A stretch of 16,851 nt of DNA from NCBI GenBank assembly GCA_035354435.1, contig DAOQAY010000054.1, forward strand, positions 1-16,851, given 5' to 3'. Below, piece by piece: positions 6,639 to 14,689 of the stretch. Under the pieces are notes generated by a model. It saw only the letters and a list, made by a program, of their open reading frames with translations, was not told the origin of the DNA and did not search any database. A program made the position numbers and the translations under genes. The DNA is from JAKLDO01 sp035354435 (GTDB taxonomy: Bacteria > UBP6 > UBA1177). Within the stretch, counting starts at the first letter, position 1; each line of letters begins with the position of its first letter.

Positions 6639-7553
6639 TTACAGGCTTGCAAGAATTCCAAGCACCAGCGAATTGATCTTTGCACGGGCATCATCGGCTC
6701 TTGAGCTGAGCAGTACAGGCACCTTGGCACCTGTGATTATGTGACCGTTCTGAGCATTTCCCCAGTAATTTACAAGTTTGCCGAGCACATTGCCGGACTC
6801 GATATTCGGCATAACGAGAACATCTGCTCTTCCGGCCATGACTGAATCGATTCCTTTGACTTTTGCGGCATATTCGGAAATTACATTGTCAATTGCGTAA
6901 GGTCCTTCAAGATAAGCGTTGATATCATCGAGCTCACCTTCAGCTTTCCTTCTCTGGATCTCAGCGGCATCAACTGTGGACTGTATCTTCGGACTGACCT
7001 TTTCAATTGCCGAAATATAGGCAACTTTCGGCTTTTCAAAGCCAAGTTTGTGGAAAACTTTCACTGCTCCTCTTGTCATTTCGATTTTTGTATTGAGATC
7101 AGGAAGCGGAATAAGTCCGCCGTCTGTAAGACCGACAAGCCTTCCGGTTTCTTTTGAAAGAGGATCTTCGAAAATAAGAATATCGGTAACGACAGGAGAA
7201 TCTTTCAATCCTCTTTCTTTTCTGAGAATCGCTTTCATCAGCATTGCGGTTTCAACACTTCCTTTAAGGATGAGCTGAACTTTCCCGTCAACAGCATAAT
7301 CGACAGATCTTGCACAGCTGATCTCATCATCGGCGCAGTCAACTATCTCAACTTTATTTTCAAGAATAGTTCCTTCGAGAAGATGCATTATCTTTTCTTT
7401 CGGACCGAAAAGTACCGGTTCCGCCAGATTTTCGCTTACCATATCAACAGCCGCTTCAATTGCAACTGCTTTGCCGGCACCGACTACCGCAACTCTCTGT
7501 TTTTTAGGTGATTTTTTCACGAAGGCAATAATTTCATCGAAAGTTCTGAACAT
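6639..7553 (-). CDS. ptb: Phosphate butyryltransferase (phosphate acyltransferase family)
   Basis: The 304-residue protein is of normal length for Ptb and shows the family's landmarks: VAVVGAGKAVAIEAA near the N-terminus, LILKGSVETAMLMKAIL, LVGLTDGGLIPLPDL, EGPYAIDNVISEYAA with KGIDSVMAGRADVLVMPN, ESGNVLGK, and a C-terminal PVLLSSRAD. Ptb exchanges CoA for phosphate on butyryl-CoA or related short and branched acyl-CoAs. The acyl phosphate is then used by a butyrate kinase to make ATP; no kinase gene is in the window. Pta-type acetyl activity cannot be excluded from sequence alone. The ribosome site GGAGGA lies 8 nt before the ATG. It follows the outer-membrane protein gene by 31 bp and precedes the DUF493 gene by 3 bp. 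Confidence 0.85.
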   Translation of the reverse strand: MFRTFDEIIAFVKKSPKKQRVAVVGAGKAVAIEAAVDMVSENLAEPVLFGPKEKIMHLLEGTILENKVEIVDCADDEISCARSVDYAVDGKVQLILKGSVETAMLMKAILRKERGLKDSPVVTDILIFEDPLSKETGRLVGLTDGGLIPLPDLNTKIEMTRGAVKVFHKLGFEKPKVAYISAIEKVSPKIQSTVDAAEIQRRKAEGELDDINAYLEGPYAIDNVISEYAAKVKGIDSVMAGRADVLVMPNIESGNVLGKLVNYWGNAQNGHIITGAKVPVLLSSRADDARAKINSLVLGILASL

Positions 7554-7584
7554 TTTAAATATCCTCCGGTTAATTATCGTTGAA

Positions 7585-9378
7585 TTAAAAGACTATTCCG
7601 AGATATACATTCAGGAAGTGATAAAGCTCTGTGTTCACAACATCGCCGTCACTGTTGAGTCCGTCAAGACCGCTTAACGGAACGCCGAGCTGATATTTAA
7701 CTCCGCCGCGAAGACCGCTCTTGTTGGCATAGTCGATACTTATGAAAGGTTCAAATGAAACAGGAAGTCCGTTTCCGCCTATTGAATTGTTGGCGTAAAG
7801 CGCCATTGTATAGGTGGCACCGAGATCTATCTTCAATTCATCAAGAATATAGTAGGTTCCAAATAAACTTGCATAGTATCCTGCGGTAAATCTTCCGAGA
7901 AATTCATTCCAGAGCGTGGAATTGAACTTGTAGTCCTTGTTAAATCTGAAATTCTGAACTTTTGTATCCAGATTTGCAGAATCACTGTTTATCGAATTGC
8001 CGGGATTGTTCCATGAATCGCCCTGAACGAAATCGGCATCATCAGGAGAAGCCACACCGGTAAGAAGTGAAAGATGAAATTTCTTGGGAATTGCACGGTA
8101 TTCCAATTCAACCGCAACTCCGACAGACTCAGTCTTCACGCTCTTTTCATCTTTATCAACGATCATTTGACCGATACTTCCGTAAAGAAATGCAAGCTCA
8201 GCACTGAGAGAAAAATTCTTGTGGTGAAGTTTCAGCCAGCCGTCAAACTTCCAGAGCTTCGCATTCTGGTTTACAAGAGCATAAGTGTTTTCACTGTTAT
8301 AATTATTATCAGTGATCGGAAGAGAAACCTTGTTTGTCTCGTCCCATATCATTGAACCTTTATCTTTCCACGAAAACATGACCATTGCACCGAATTCAGC
8401 CACAGTCTGCTCGTTGAGAAGCTTATTCTCAAGAAGTTCAGGATCGTCCTCGTTCATCATGAACATTGCACTGACATTGTATCCATCATCTTTCTGTGAC
8501 GAGTCGATGAGATAGTCGTGAAATTTTTCAAGAACGCCTGAAGAAGCAAAGTCGAATGCGGGAATGATCTTGAATCCGCCGACTGGAATAGTCAGCTGAA
8601 TTCTGTCCATATAATCTCCTGTAGACTGGTCATTTATTTCGTTACCGTCATTATAAAGAAGTCCAAGACCCCAGTTGAAAGGCATTCTTCCTGCCTTGAG
8701 TTCTCCGATCGGAGTATCAACCGATGCCCAAAGACCTTCAAAAATGATGTTTGCTGAGTTTGCAAGCTGTGCATCTCTGAGCAGTCCGTTATTTCTGGTA
8801 TCCGCTTCAAAATTGTCAGCACCCATTACTGTATTTCCGAATATCGACATTTTTGTGTGGATCTCAAGAGTTTCAGCGATGTCTATCACGGGTTCGAGAT
8901 GGAGTTTAAGCCATGCCCATGAAAGTATGTCTTCTTTTGACGAACTTTTTGCTGTATATACTCCGTTGGACTCATCCAATCCGACAACTTTTGTCGATGA
9001 AAGATACGGGTTATTTCCGTTCAGAATCATGTTTGATGTCAGCTTGTTTGCAAATGCAAAATAGCCGTAAAGTTCGAAGAATTTAGATGGCTTACCTTCT
9101 TTAATTTTAAGAGCCGGTACTGGAGCCGCTTCAACTTTGGCTTCTTTTTCAGGTTCAGGCTCAGCTTCTGGTTCAGCTGCAACTTCCTGTTTCTGTTCAG
9201 GAGCCGGTGCAGGTTCTGTTACCGGTTCAGACTGAGTCTCAGGTTCAGCAGGAGTTTCATTTACAGCTTCATCAGTCGTCTGATCTGTGGAAGCGTTTTC
9301 CTCTTTGTCTCCATTCTCCTGTGAAAATACAGGAAGCGAAAACAGCAGGAACGATGCGATTAAAAGAACTCTGAACAT
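7585..9378 (-). CDS. Outer-membrane beta-barrel protein with Glu/Pro-rich N-terminal linker
   Basis: The 597-residue protein has a cleavable signal peptide (MFRVLLIASFLLFSLPVFSQ) and then a low-complexity acidic linker of Glu, Pro, Ala and Thr to about residue 85. From FFELYGYFAF onward it shows long amphipathic beta-strand patterns typical of a barrel and ends in YLGIVF, with the C-terminal Phe favoured for outer-membrane assembly. The stretch AGRMPFNWGLGLLYNDGN and DYMDRIQLTIPVGGF resembles a family of uncharacterised barrels in Myxococcota-like genomes (TIGR04551); this is from memory and not certain. A porin or transport role is plausible but unproven. The ribosome site AGAGGA precedes the ATG, which is 14 bp after the ACT gene stop. 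Confidence 0.75.
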   Translation of the reverse strand: MFRVLLIASFLLFSLPVFSQENGDKEENASTDQTTDEAVNETPAEPETQSEPVTEPAPAPEQKQEVAAEPEAEPEPEKEAKVEAAPVPALKIKEGKPSKFFELYGYFAFANKLTSNMILNGNNPYLSSTKVVGLDESNGVYTAKSSSKEDILSWAWLKLHLEPVIDIAETLEIHTKMSIFGNTVMGADNFEADTRNNGLLRDAQLANSANIIFEGLWASVDTPIGELKAGRMPFNWGLGLLYNDGNEINDQSTGDYMDRIQLTIPVGGFKIIPAFDFASSGVLEKFHDYLIDSSQKDDGYNVSAMFMMNEDDPELLENKLLNEQTVAEFGAMVMFSWKDKGSMIWDETNKVSLPITDNNYNSENTYALVNQNAKLWKFDGWLKLHHKNFSLSAELAFLYGSIGQMIVDKDEKSVKTESVGVAVELEYRAIPKKFHLSLLTGVASPDDADFVQGDSWNNPGNSINSDSANLDTKVQNFRFNKDYKFNSTLWNEFLGRFTAGYYASLFGTYYILDELKIDLGATYTMALYANNSIGGNGLPVSFEPFISIDYANKSGLRGGVKYQLGVPLSGLDGLNSDGDVVNTELYHFLNVYLGIVF

Positions 9379-9392
9379 TATTTTTTCCTCTC

Positions 9393-9818
9393 TTAGTGAT
9401 TTATTTCCTTCAGCGTGACGATCTTCATTTTATTCTCGACAAGTATCTCTTCTGTTGCAGGCATATCCCAGCTCTTTATTGCAATAAATGCACTGTTCTT
9501 TCCGGCAGAAAGTGTGTAGATATAATCAATATTTATCTCATTTTCACTCAGAAGTTTCGCAATTTTCATCAATTCGCCCGGTTTATCCGGAAGATTTACA
9601 ACAATTATCTTCACAACATTATGCGACACATCGATCTTATTGAGAATCTCATGCGCCTTCTGTGTATCGCTCACAACGATACGAAGCTCGCCGAAAGCCG
9701 CAGTTTCATTTATTGTAAGTCCGAGAATATTTATATTTCCGTTACTGATCGCTTCAAGAATTCTGCTCAATACACCCGGCTCATTTCTCAATAGAACCGA
9801 AATCTGTTCAACTCTCAT
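9393..9818 (-). CDS. Tandem ACT-domain protein
   Basis: The 141-residue protein consists of two ACT domains: one at about 1-66 (RVEQISVLLRNEPGVLSRIL, INILGLTI) and one at about 70-141 (VKIIVVNLPDKPGELMKIA, INIDYIYTL). ACT domains bind amino acids or similar ligands and regulate enzymes; stand-alone double ACT proteins often neighbour phenylacetate-CoA ligase or 2-oxoacid oxidoreductase genes in anaerobes, but neither is in the window. The ribosome site GGAGGG is just before the ATG. This is the first gene of the minus-strand run with the barrel protein, ptb and DUF493 genes, and it diverges from the activase gene. It may sense an amino acid fermented through this locus; that is inference. Confidence 0.85.
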   Translation of the reverse strand: MRVEQISVLLRNEPGVLSRILEAISNGNINILGLTINETAAFGELRIVVSDTQKAHEILNKIDVSHNVVKIIVVNLPDKPGELMKIAKLLSENEINIDYIYTLSAGKNSAFIAIKSWDMPATEEILVENKMKIVTLKEINH

Positions 9819-9848
9819 AATCCCTCCATGTTATTTCAGCCGGCTGTT

Positions 9849-9878
9849 AACATACCATTTAAATTGCAGGATTGTCAA
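9849..9878 (-). promoter_or_regulatory. Predicted promoter of the ACT/OMP/ptb run
   Basis: On the minus strand a perfect TTGACA (9878-9873) and TATGTT (9854-9849) are 18 bp apart, with TG one base before the -10 box (extended -10). The start would fall near 9842, in front of the ACT gene ribosome site. Confidence 0.55.
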
Positions 9879-9911
9879 AATTTTCAGAATTATATTTAAA
9901 AACATTAAAAT

Positions 9912-9940
9912 TTGACTCTAAAAATCATGCGTGTTAAAAC
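9912..9940 (+). promoter_or_regulatory. Predicted promoter of the activase gene
   Basis: TTGACT (9912-9917) and TAAAAC (9935-9940) are 17 bp apart. It is divergent from the promoter at 9849-9878; the -35 boxes are 33 bp apart, so shared regulation is possible. Transcription starting near 9947 excludes the GTG at 9931 as the start codon. Confidence 0.4.
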
Positions 9941-9978
9941 TCCGAGTCGATTTTGTTCATATTCTGGGAAATAAAAAA

Positions 9979-12900
9979 ATGTCAGTTGATGTTGCCGTAA
10001 AAAACACTCTTTCTGTCGGTATTGATGTCGGGTCGACCACTGTAAAGGCGGTCGTTCTGGATAGTAAAAACAGCATAATATGGAAAAAATACGAGCGCCA
10101 CAATACAAAACAGCCTGAGCTTGTAAGAGATCTTCTTACTCAGATTGAAAATGCTTTTCCGCAGTCAGATTTCAGCCTGTTCATTACAGGAAGCGGTTCG
10201 AGAGCTATCGCAGAATCGGTAAATGCCCATTATATTCAGGAAGTTAACGCAGTCTGTTATGCTGTGGAATCGATGCATCCTGATGTGTCTGCTGTTATCG
10301 AACTTGGCGGTCAGGACGCAAAAGTCATTATCTGGAAAGGTGAAGTCGATGACCGCTCCACTCTCTCGTTTATGAATGATAAATGTGCCGGCGGAACCGG
10401 TGCCACGATTGACAAAATACTTGATAAGATTGGGCTTTCCACCATTGAAGCCAACAAAATAAGAGCTCACGGAAAGACAATAAATCATATCGCCGCCAAG
10501 TGCGGAGTTTTTGCCGAAACAGATGTTGTCGGACTTTTGAAGGCCGGTGTCGCAAAAGAAGATATTTTCGTATCGCTCTGCACCGCCATCGTCAAACAGA
10601 ACCTTGAAGTTCTTGTCAGAGGCAATGTTCTCAAAGACAAAGTCCTGCTTCTTGGCGGTCCGCACACCTACCTTCCGGCGCTGACCGATATCTGGCGCGA
10701 ACAGCTTCCTGTGACATGGAAGATTCACAAGTTCGAGCCGGTTTGCAAAGATATTGAAAAAGCGATATTTGTGCCTGAAGATTCACAGTATTTTGCAGCG
10801 ACAGGAGCAGTGCTCTTTGGAAGAAAGACCGACGAACTTTCCAGCAATTCCGGCAACTTATACATTTACAAAGGAACTGCGGAACTTGACGCTTACATTG
10901 CAAAAGGACGGCTTTCAAAGCTTGAATCAAGCGGTGCCATAATCGACGGACTTGTCCAAAGTGACGAAGAAGTAATTGAATTTGCAAAAAAATATTCCAT
11001 TCCTGAATTCATTGCTCCGGAATTTGAAAAAGGAAAAATTTATGAATGTTATCTGGGGATCGATGGAGGTTCGACAAGCACAAAACTGGTGCTGATAAAC
11101 CGGAAAAAAGAGATCCTCTACAAAGATTATCTCCTTTCCAACGGCAATCCTGTGAGCGATGTCCGTGAAATGTTCGTGAAAATGGAAAAATGGAGAGAGA
11201 ACAAGGGAATAGAGATAAAAATACTTGGAAGTGCAGTCACCGGATACGCTTCTGCCATTTTGAAAACCGCATTCAATCTTGATAAAGCGATCGTCGAGAC
11301 TGTCGCTCACATGAAATCGGCAGTTGCATATTACGGCGAAATAGATCTGATCTGCGATATCGGAGGTCAGGATATAAAAGTCCTTTTCATGAAGCACGGT
11401 CGGGTCGTTGATTTTAAACTTAACACCCAGTGCAGTGCGGGGAACGGTTTTTTTCTTCAGGGAATGGCGGCGCAGTTCGGGATTCCTGTCGAAAAGTATG
11501 CTGAACATGCCTTCAAGGCGAGGAAAGCCCCCGCTTTTAATTATGGTTGCGCTGTTTTCATGGAGCAGGACAAGGTCAATTTTCAGCAGTTAGGCTGGTC
11601 AAAAGAAGAAATCATGGCAGGTCTTGCGCTGGTTCTGCCGAAAAATATCTGGAACTATGTCGTTCAGGAATCAAATATTGCAAGACTCGGAAAAAATATC
11701 GTGCTTCAGGGCGGAACTCAGAAAAATCTTGCGGCGGTTAAAGCTCAGGTCGACTATATAAAAAGCAGGATTCCCGATGCAAGGGTGAATGTTCACAGAT
11801 ATGCCGATATCTGCGGAGCTATCGGTGCGGCAATGGTCGCTGTTGATTCAAATATTGAAAGATCATCGTTCACAGGGATTGCAGATGCTTCAACTGTTGA
11901 ATATTCCACAAGAAATGATGAATCGACAAGATGCCGTTTCTGCACAAATAAATGTCCGAGAGCTTTCATTGATATAAAAACCGCAAACGGCGGGCATATC
12001 AGGTTCATTTCAGGCAATCAGTGCGAAAAAGGAATGGCGGAAAGTGCTGAAGATATGCGTGAATTTGCCGCAAAAAGGGATGAATCGCTTAAAAAAGTGC
12101 GCAATCTCGTCGATGAGGCGGCTCATCTTGTGTTCAGTGATTTTGAATTTGAGAAAATGCCTGAAAACGGTGCCGATATAGATCAGTCGAAATATTATCC
12201 GAAAAATGAAAGAAGGCCGGTCCAAAATCCTAAATTCGAAGCATCACCCAAGGAAGTTATCGAAAAAAGGAAAAAGATGGTCATCGGCATTCCGAAACTT
12301 CTCAACATGTACCTTTATTCTCCATTTTTCTCAACTTATCTCAGAACTCTTGGAATGAAAGTTGTTTACAGCGACTATACCAGTGATGAACTCTGGGCAA
12401 AAGGTAATAAATGGGGTGCGATCGACCCGTGTTTTCCTGCAAAAGTCGCTCCGGCGCATATTTACAATCTTCTACTCAAAAAAGAATGCACCCATATCTG
12501 TTTTCCGATCATAACACACCTTCATTCCTCGGTTTTGAACACTCTGGGCAACAATGCATGTGTCATTCAGATGGGAACTCCAGAAGTTGTGAATGCCGTT
12601 TTCAAGCGGGAGACCGATTTTTTTGCAGATAACGGCATTGATTACTGGAGACCGCTTGTGAGCATGGATAATCCGGTTGAGATAAATGAGATACTTTATG
12701 AATATTTCAAGGAAAAGTTTGAGCTGACAAGTGACGAAAATGCGTGGGCTGTGAATCAGGGTTTGAAGGCAATGGCTTGTTATTATTCGACTTTACAGAC
12801 CTCTGGCGCAGAAGTTGTCAATGATCTGATACTCCACGACAAAATGGGAATACTTCTTGTCGGGCATCCTTATCACCACGATCCGGGACTTAATCACAAA

Positions 12901-13314
12901 ATACTCGAAAAATTCCAGTTAAAGGGCTTTCCTGTGCTCTGCATCGAGTCGCTTCCGGACAGTGCAAGTTTCATAGATCCCCTTTTTAAAGATGAAGAAA
13001 CAGAAAAAAACAGCTTTGACATCACCGATGTCTGGGGTAGAAATTTCAACAGGAATACTAACCTGAAGATCATGGCGGCACGAGTCGCGGCAAGACACAC
13101 AAATCTTGCAGTCATCGACCTCAGCAGTTTCAAATGCGGACACGATGCACCGACCTATTCATATATCGACAACATCCTCGACGCATCAGCCACACCGCAC
13201 TTCCTCTTCCACGACATCGACCAGAACAAACCCGGAGCGACATTCAACATCCGCATCGAAACCATCGAATATTTCCTGAAACACGAAGAACTCATGCTGA
13301 AGGGGAAGAAATAG
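9979..13314 (+). CDS. Giant 2-hydroxyacyl-CoA dehydratase activase-family protein (two ATPase domains plus DUF2229/dehydratase-like region)
   Basis: Start at ATG 9979, with GGGAA at 9966-9970, is preferred over GTG 9931, which lies inside the predicted promoter. The 1111-residue protein has two BcrAD/BadFG-type ASKHA ATPase domains. The first (about 10-300) carries GIDVGSTT at 14, ELGGQD at 108, and cysteines C136 and C175. The second (about 355-625) carries GIDGGSTS at 360, a DIGGQD motif, and C485 and C524. Both cysteine pairs are 39 residues apart, as in HgdC-type activators whose dimer holds a 4Fe-4S cluster. A third region has C652, C655, C659 and C682 in a CxxCxxxC...C arrangement, then a DUF2229/2-hydroxyglutaryl-CoA-dehydratase-like part (from about 767; IPKLLNMYLYSPFF, DPCFPAKVAPAH). 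Such proteins use ATP for low-potential electron transfer, but the target of this large subfamily is not established. Single gene, oxygen-sensitive chemistry expected. Homologues in Clostridia are typically longer. Confidence 0.85.
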   Translation: MSVDVAVKNTLSVGIDVGSTTVKAVVLDSKNSIIWKKYERHNTKQPELVRDLLTQIENAFPQSDFSLFITGSGSRAIAESVNAHYIQEVNAVCYAVESMHPDVSAVIELGGQDAKVIIWKGEVDDRSTLSFMNDKCAGGTGATIDKILDKIGLSTIEANKIRAHGKTINHIAAKCGVFAETDVVGLLKAGVAKEDIFVSLCTAIVKQNLEVLVRGNVLKDKVLLLGGPHTYLPALTDIWREQLPVTWKIHKFEPVCKDIEKAIFVPEDSQYFAATGAVLFGRKTDELSSNSGNLYIYKGTAELDAYIAKGRLSKLESSGAIIDGLVQSDEEVIEFAKKYSIPEFIAPEFEKGKIYECYLGIDGGSTSTKLVLINRKKEILYKDYLLSNGNPVSDVREMFVKMEKWRENKGIEIKILGSAVTGYASAILKTAFNLDKAIVETVAHMKSAVAYYGEIDLICDIGGQDIKVLFMKHGRVVDFKLNTQCSAGNGFFLQGMAAQFGIPVEKYAEHAFKARKAPAFNYGCAVFMEQDKVNFQQLGWSKEEIMAGLALVLPKNIWNYVVQESNIARLGKNIVLQGGTQKNLAAVKAQVDYIKSRIPDARVNVHRYADICGAIGAAMVAVDSNIERSSFTGIADASTVEYSTRNDESTRCRFCTNKCPRAFIDIKTANGGHIRFISGNQCEKGMAESAEDMREFAAKRDESLKKVRNLVDEAAHLVFSDFEFEKMPENGADIDQSKYYPKNERRPVQNPKFEASPKEVIEKRKKMVIGIPKLLNMYLYSPFFSTYLRTLGMKVVYSDYTSDELWAKGNKWGAIDPCFPAKVAPAHIYNLLLKKECTHICFPIITHLHSSVLNTLGNNACVIQMGTPEVVNAVFKRETDFFADNGIDYWRPLVSMDNPVEINEILYEYFKEKFELTSDENAWAVNQGLKAMACYYSTLQTSGAEVVNDLILHDKMGILLVGHPYHHDPGLNHKILEKFQLKGFPVLCIESLPDSASFIDPLFKDEETEKNSFDITDVWGRNFNRNTNLKIMAARVAARHTNLAVIDLSSFKCGHDAPTYSYIDNILDASATPHFLFHDIDQNKPGATFNIRIETIEYFLKHEELMLKGKK
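13248..13310 (+). repeat. Intact copy of the repeated activase gene 3' end
   Basis: The last 21 sense codons region of the activase gene; 59 of 63 positions match 14604-14666 on the same strand. The copies are direct repeats flanking the DUF4143 ATPase gene. Confidence 0.9.
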
Positions 13315-13321
13315 GTATATA

Positions 13322-14440
13322 TCACATAACTACAAAATCTCTAAAATTACTTCTATCAATAATTTTGGTATCAGCCATGTATGTTTCTGTAAAAGTTTTT
13401 GGCAGTTTCAGTCCTGACTTTGCCTTCCATTTGAACTCGAATCCTGTTAACTTACCAGCTGATTCCTCGACATAATCAACCTCCTGCTGCTGACGGGTAC
13501 GCCAGAAGTAGCTGTTCGAAAAACTATTCTTATATGCATATTGTTTTTTTCGTTCAGATACGAGAAAATTCTCCCATAGAGCTCCCTTATCTTGACGCAT
13601 ATCCAGAGAATTAAAATTTCCGATGATCATGTTTCGTATTCCGTTGTCATAAAAATAGATCTTCCGGCTCTTTTTTATTTCACTCCTCAAGTTTTTATTG
13701 TAACTTCCCAATGAAAAAATTACATACCCGTGACCAAGGATGTTTACATAATTCTCAATAGTTTTTCTATCAACACCCACTGTTTGAGCAAGTTCATTAT
13801 AATTAACTTCGTTTCCCATCTGCAAAGCAAGTGCCTGAACCAGCTTTTCAAGTATTTCCGGTTTTCTGATATTGGCATAAGCCAGAATGTCCCTGTAAAG
13901 ATAACTGTTAACCAACTGTTTTAAAATATCCTTTTCTTCACCGGGATGATTTAACACATCAGGATAAAATCCATACAACAGACGATTTTCAACCTGTTGC
14001 TCAGCAACAAGATATCCATGGTGTTGCTCATATTCTTCCCAGCTTATCGGAAGAAGTTCATATTCCCATTTCCTTCCCGTCAAGGGTTCATTCAACTCAT
14101 TTGAAAGTTCAAAAGATGATGAACCACTTACAAAAAGTTGCACAGATTTGAACTGATCGATTATTATTTTAAGAGTGATACCAATTCCAGGTATTCGTTG
14201 AGCCTCATCAATAAAAACTATCGTGGACTTTCCGATTATTCTCCGTAATTCTTCAGTATTAGGATTTGTTAAAAGTACCCTAACCGTCGGATCATCTGCA
14301 TCTAAAAACAGATGTTCTCTGTCTTGTAAAAAATGCTGGATAAGAGTTGTTTTTCCAACTTGACGAGGTCCAACAACGACAATCGCTTTATTACCACCAG
14401 TTTTCTTAGCAATTACAGCATTTAAAGATCTTTCATACAT
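13322..14440 (-). CDS. AAA-type ATPase with DUF4143 and nuclease-like C-terminus
   Basis: Start at 14440 (MYERSLNAVI) is chosen because GGAGG lies 5 nt before it; the in-frame ATG at 14452 would place that site inside the coding region. The 372-residue protein has Walker A GPRQVGKTT (from residue 24), Walker B IVFIDEAQ (D78, E79), a sensor-like VSGSSSFEL, and the DUF4143 region with a winged-helix-like YNELAQTVGVDRKTIENYV. It ends with a PD-(D/E)XK-like pattern: WENFLVSE, EVDYVEE and FEFKW. This family is widespread, often horizontally moved, and of uncertain function. It converges on the activase gene, whose stop codon is only 7 bp away, and it is bracketed by direct repeats of the activase 3' end, so it looks like an inserted cassette. 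Its length is normal and the motifs are intact. Confidence 0.85.
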   Translation of the reverse strand: MYERSLNAVIAKKTGGNKAIVVVGPRQVGKTTLIQHFLQDREHLFLDADDPTVRVLLTNPNTEELRRIIGKSTIVFIDEAQRIPGIGITLKIIIDQFKSVQLFVSGSSSFELSNELNEPLTGRKWEYELLPISWEEYEQHHGYLVAEQQVENRLLYGFYPDVLNHPGEEKDILKQLVNSYLYRDILAYANIRKPEILEKLVQALALQMGNEVNYNELAQTVGVDRKTIENYVNILGHGYVIFSLGSYNKNLRSEIKKSRKIYFYDNGIRNMIIGNFNSLDMRQDKGALWENFLVSERKKQYAYKNSFSNSYFWRTRQQQEVDYVEESAGKLTGFEFKWKAKSGLKLPKTFTETYMADTKIIDRSNFRDFVVM

Positions 14441-14470
14441 AACATCCTCCATAAAAAAACACTAAGATCA

Positions 14471-14534
14471 GGGAACATAATCCCATATTGTTATAACTAT
14501 TAGGGATTACATTCCCACATTGTTATACTATCCT
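14471..14534. promoter_or_regulatory. Two tandem 32-bp units with palindromic operator-like cores upstream of the ATPase gene
   Basis: Units 14471-14502 and 14503-14534 are alike. Each starts with an imperfect palindrome (GGGAACATAATCCC at 14471-14484; GGGATTACATTCCC at 14503-14516) followed by nearly the same sequence containing ATTGTTATA. The centres are exactly 32 bp apart, about three helical turns. They lie between the predicted -10 box and the gene, an arrangement suited to repression, perhaps by the ATPase itself. Confidence 0.6.
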
Positions 14535-14550
14535 GATAGAAAATATGCAA
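14522..14550 (-). promoter_or_regulatory. Predicted promoter of the DUF4143 ATPase gene
   Basis: On the minus strand TTGCAT (14550-14545) and TATAAC (14527-14522) are 17 bp apart. The -35 box is weak. Transcription would start near 14515, within the palindrome at 14503-14516. Confidence 0.4.
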
Positions 14551-14603
14551 GAAAACGAATAAGTTTATTTAAGTCTCAGACAAACTGAAAAAAAAGGAAA
14601 CAC

Positions 14604-14666
14604 CATCCGCATTGAAACCATAGAATATTTCCTGAAACACGAAGAACTCGTGCTGAAGGGGAAAAA
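14604..14666 (+). repeat. Relic second copy of the activase gene 3' end
   Basis: Read in frame it gives TIRIETIEYFLKHEELVLKG, matching the end of the activase. Of four mismatches, three are silent and one changes Met to Val. The position of the activase stop codon is CAG here. There is no activase sequence upstream of this copy, so it is a detached tail. It faces the stop of the DUF6544 gene, 23 bp away. Confidence 0.9.
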
Positions 14667-14689
14667 GCAGCGACACTTAAGTGGTCAAA

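Noticed and set aside
8675..9064. 129-codon open frame on the plus strand
   Set aside because: It is antisense to the outer-membrane barrel gene, with no ribosome site or recognisable domain.
10927..11508. 193-codon open frame on the minus strand
   Set aside because: It is antisense to the activase second ATPase domain and rich in Phe and Cys, as expected from a shadow of a strongly coding strand.
14560..14600. Small hairpin (GTCTCAGAC with outer AGTTT/AAACT) near an A-run
   Set aside because: The stem is short and interrupted; too weak to call as a terminator or attachment site.
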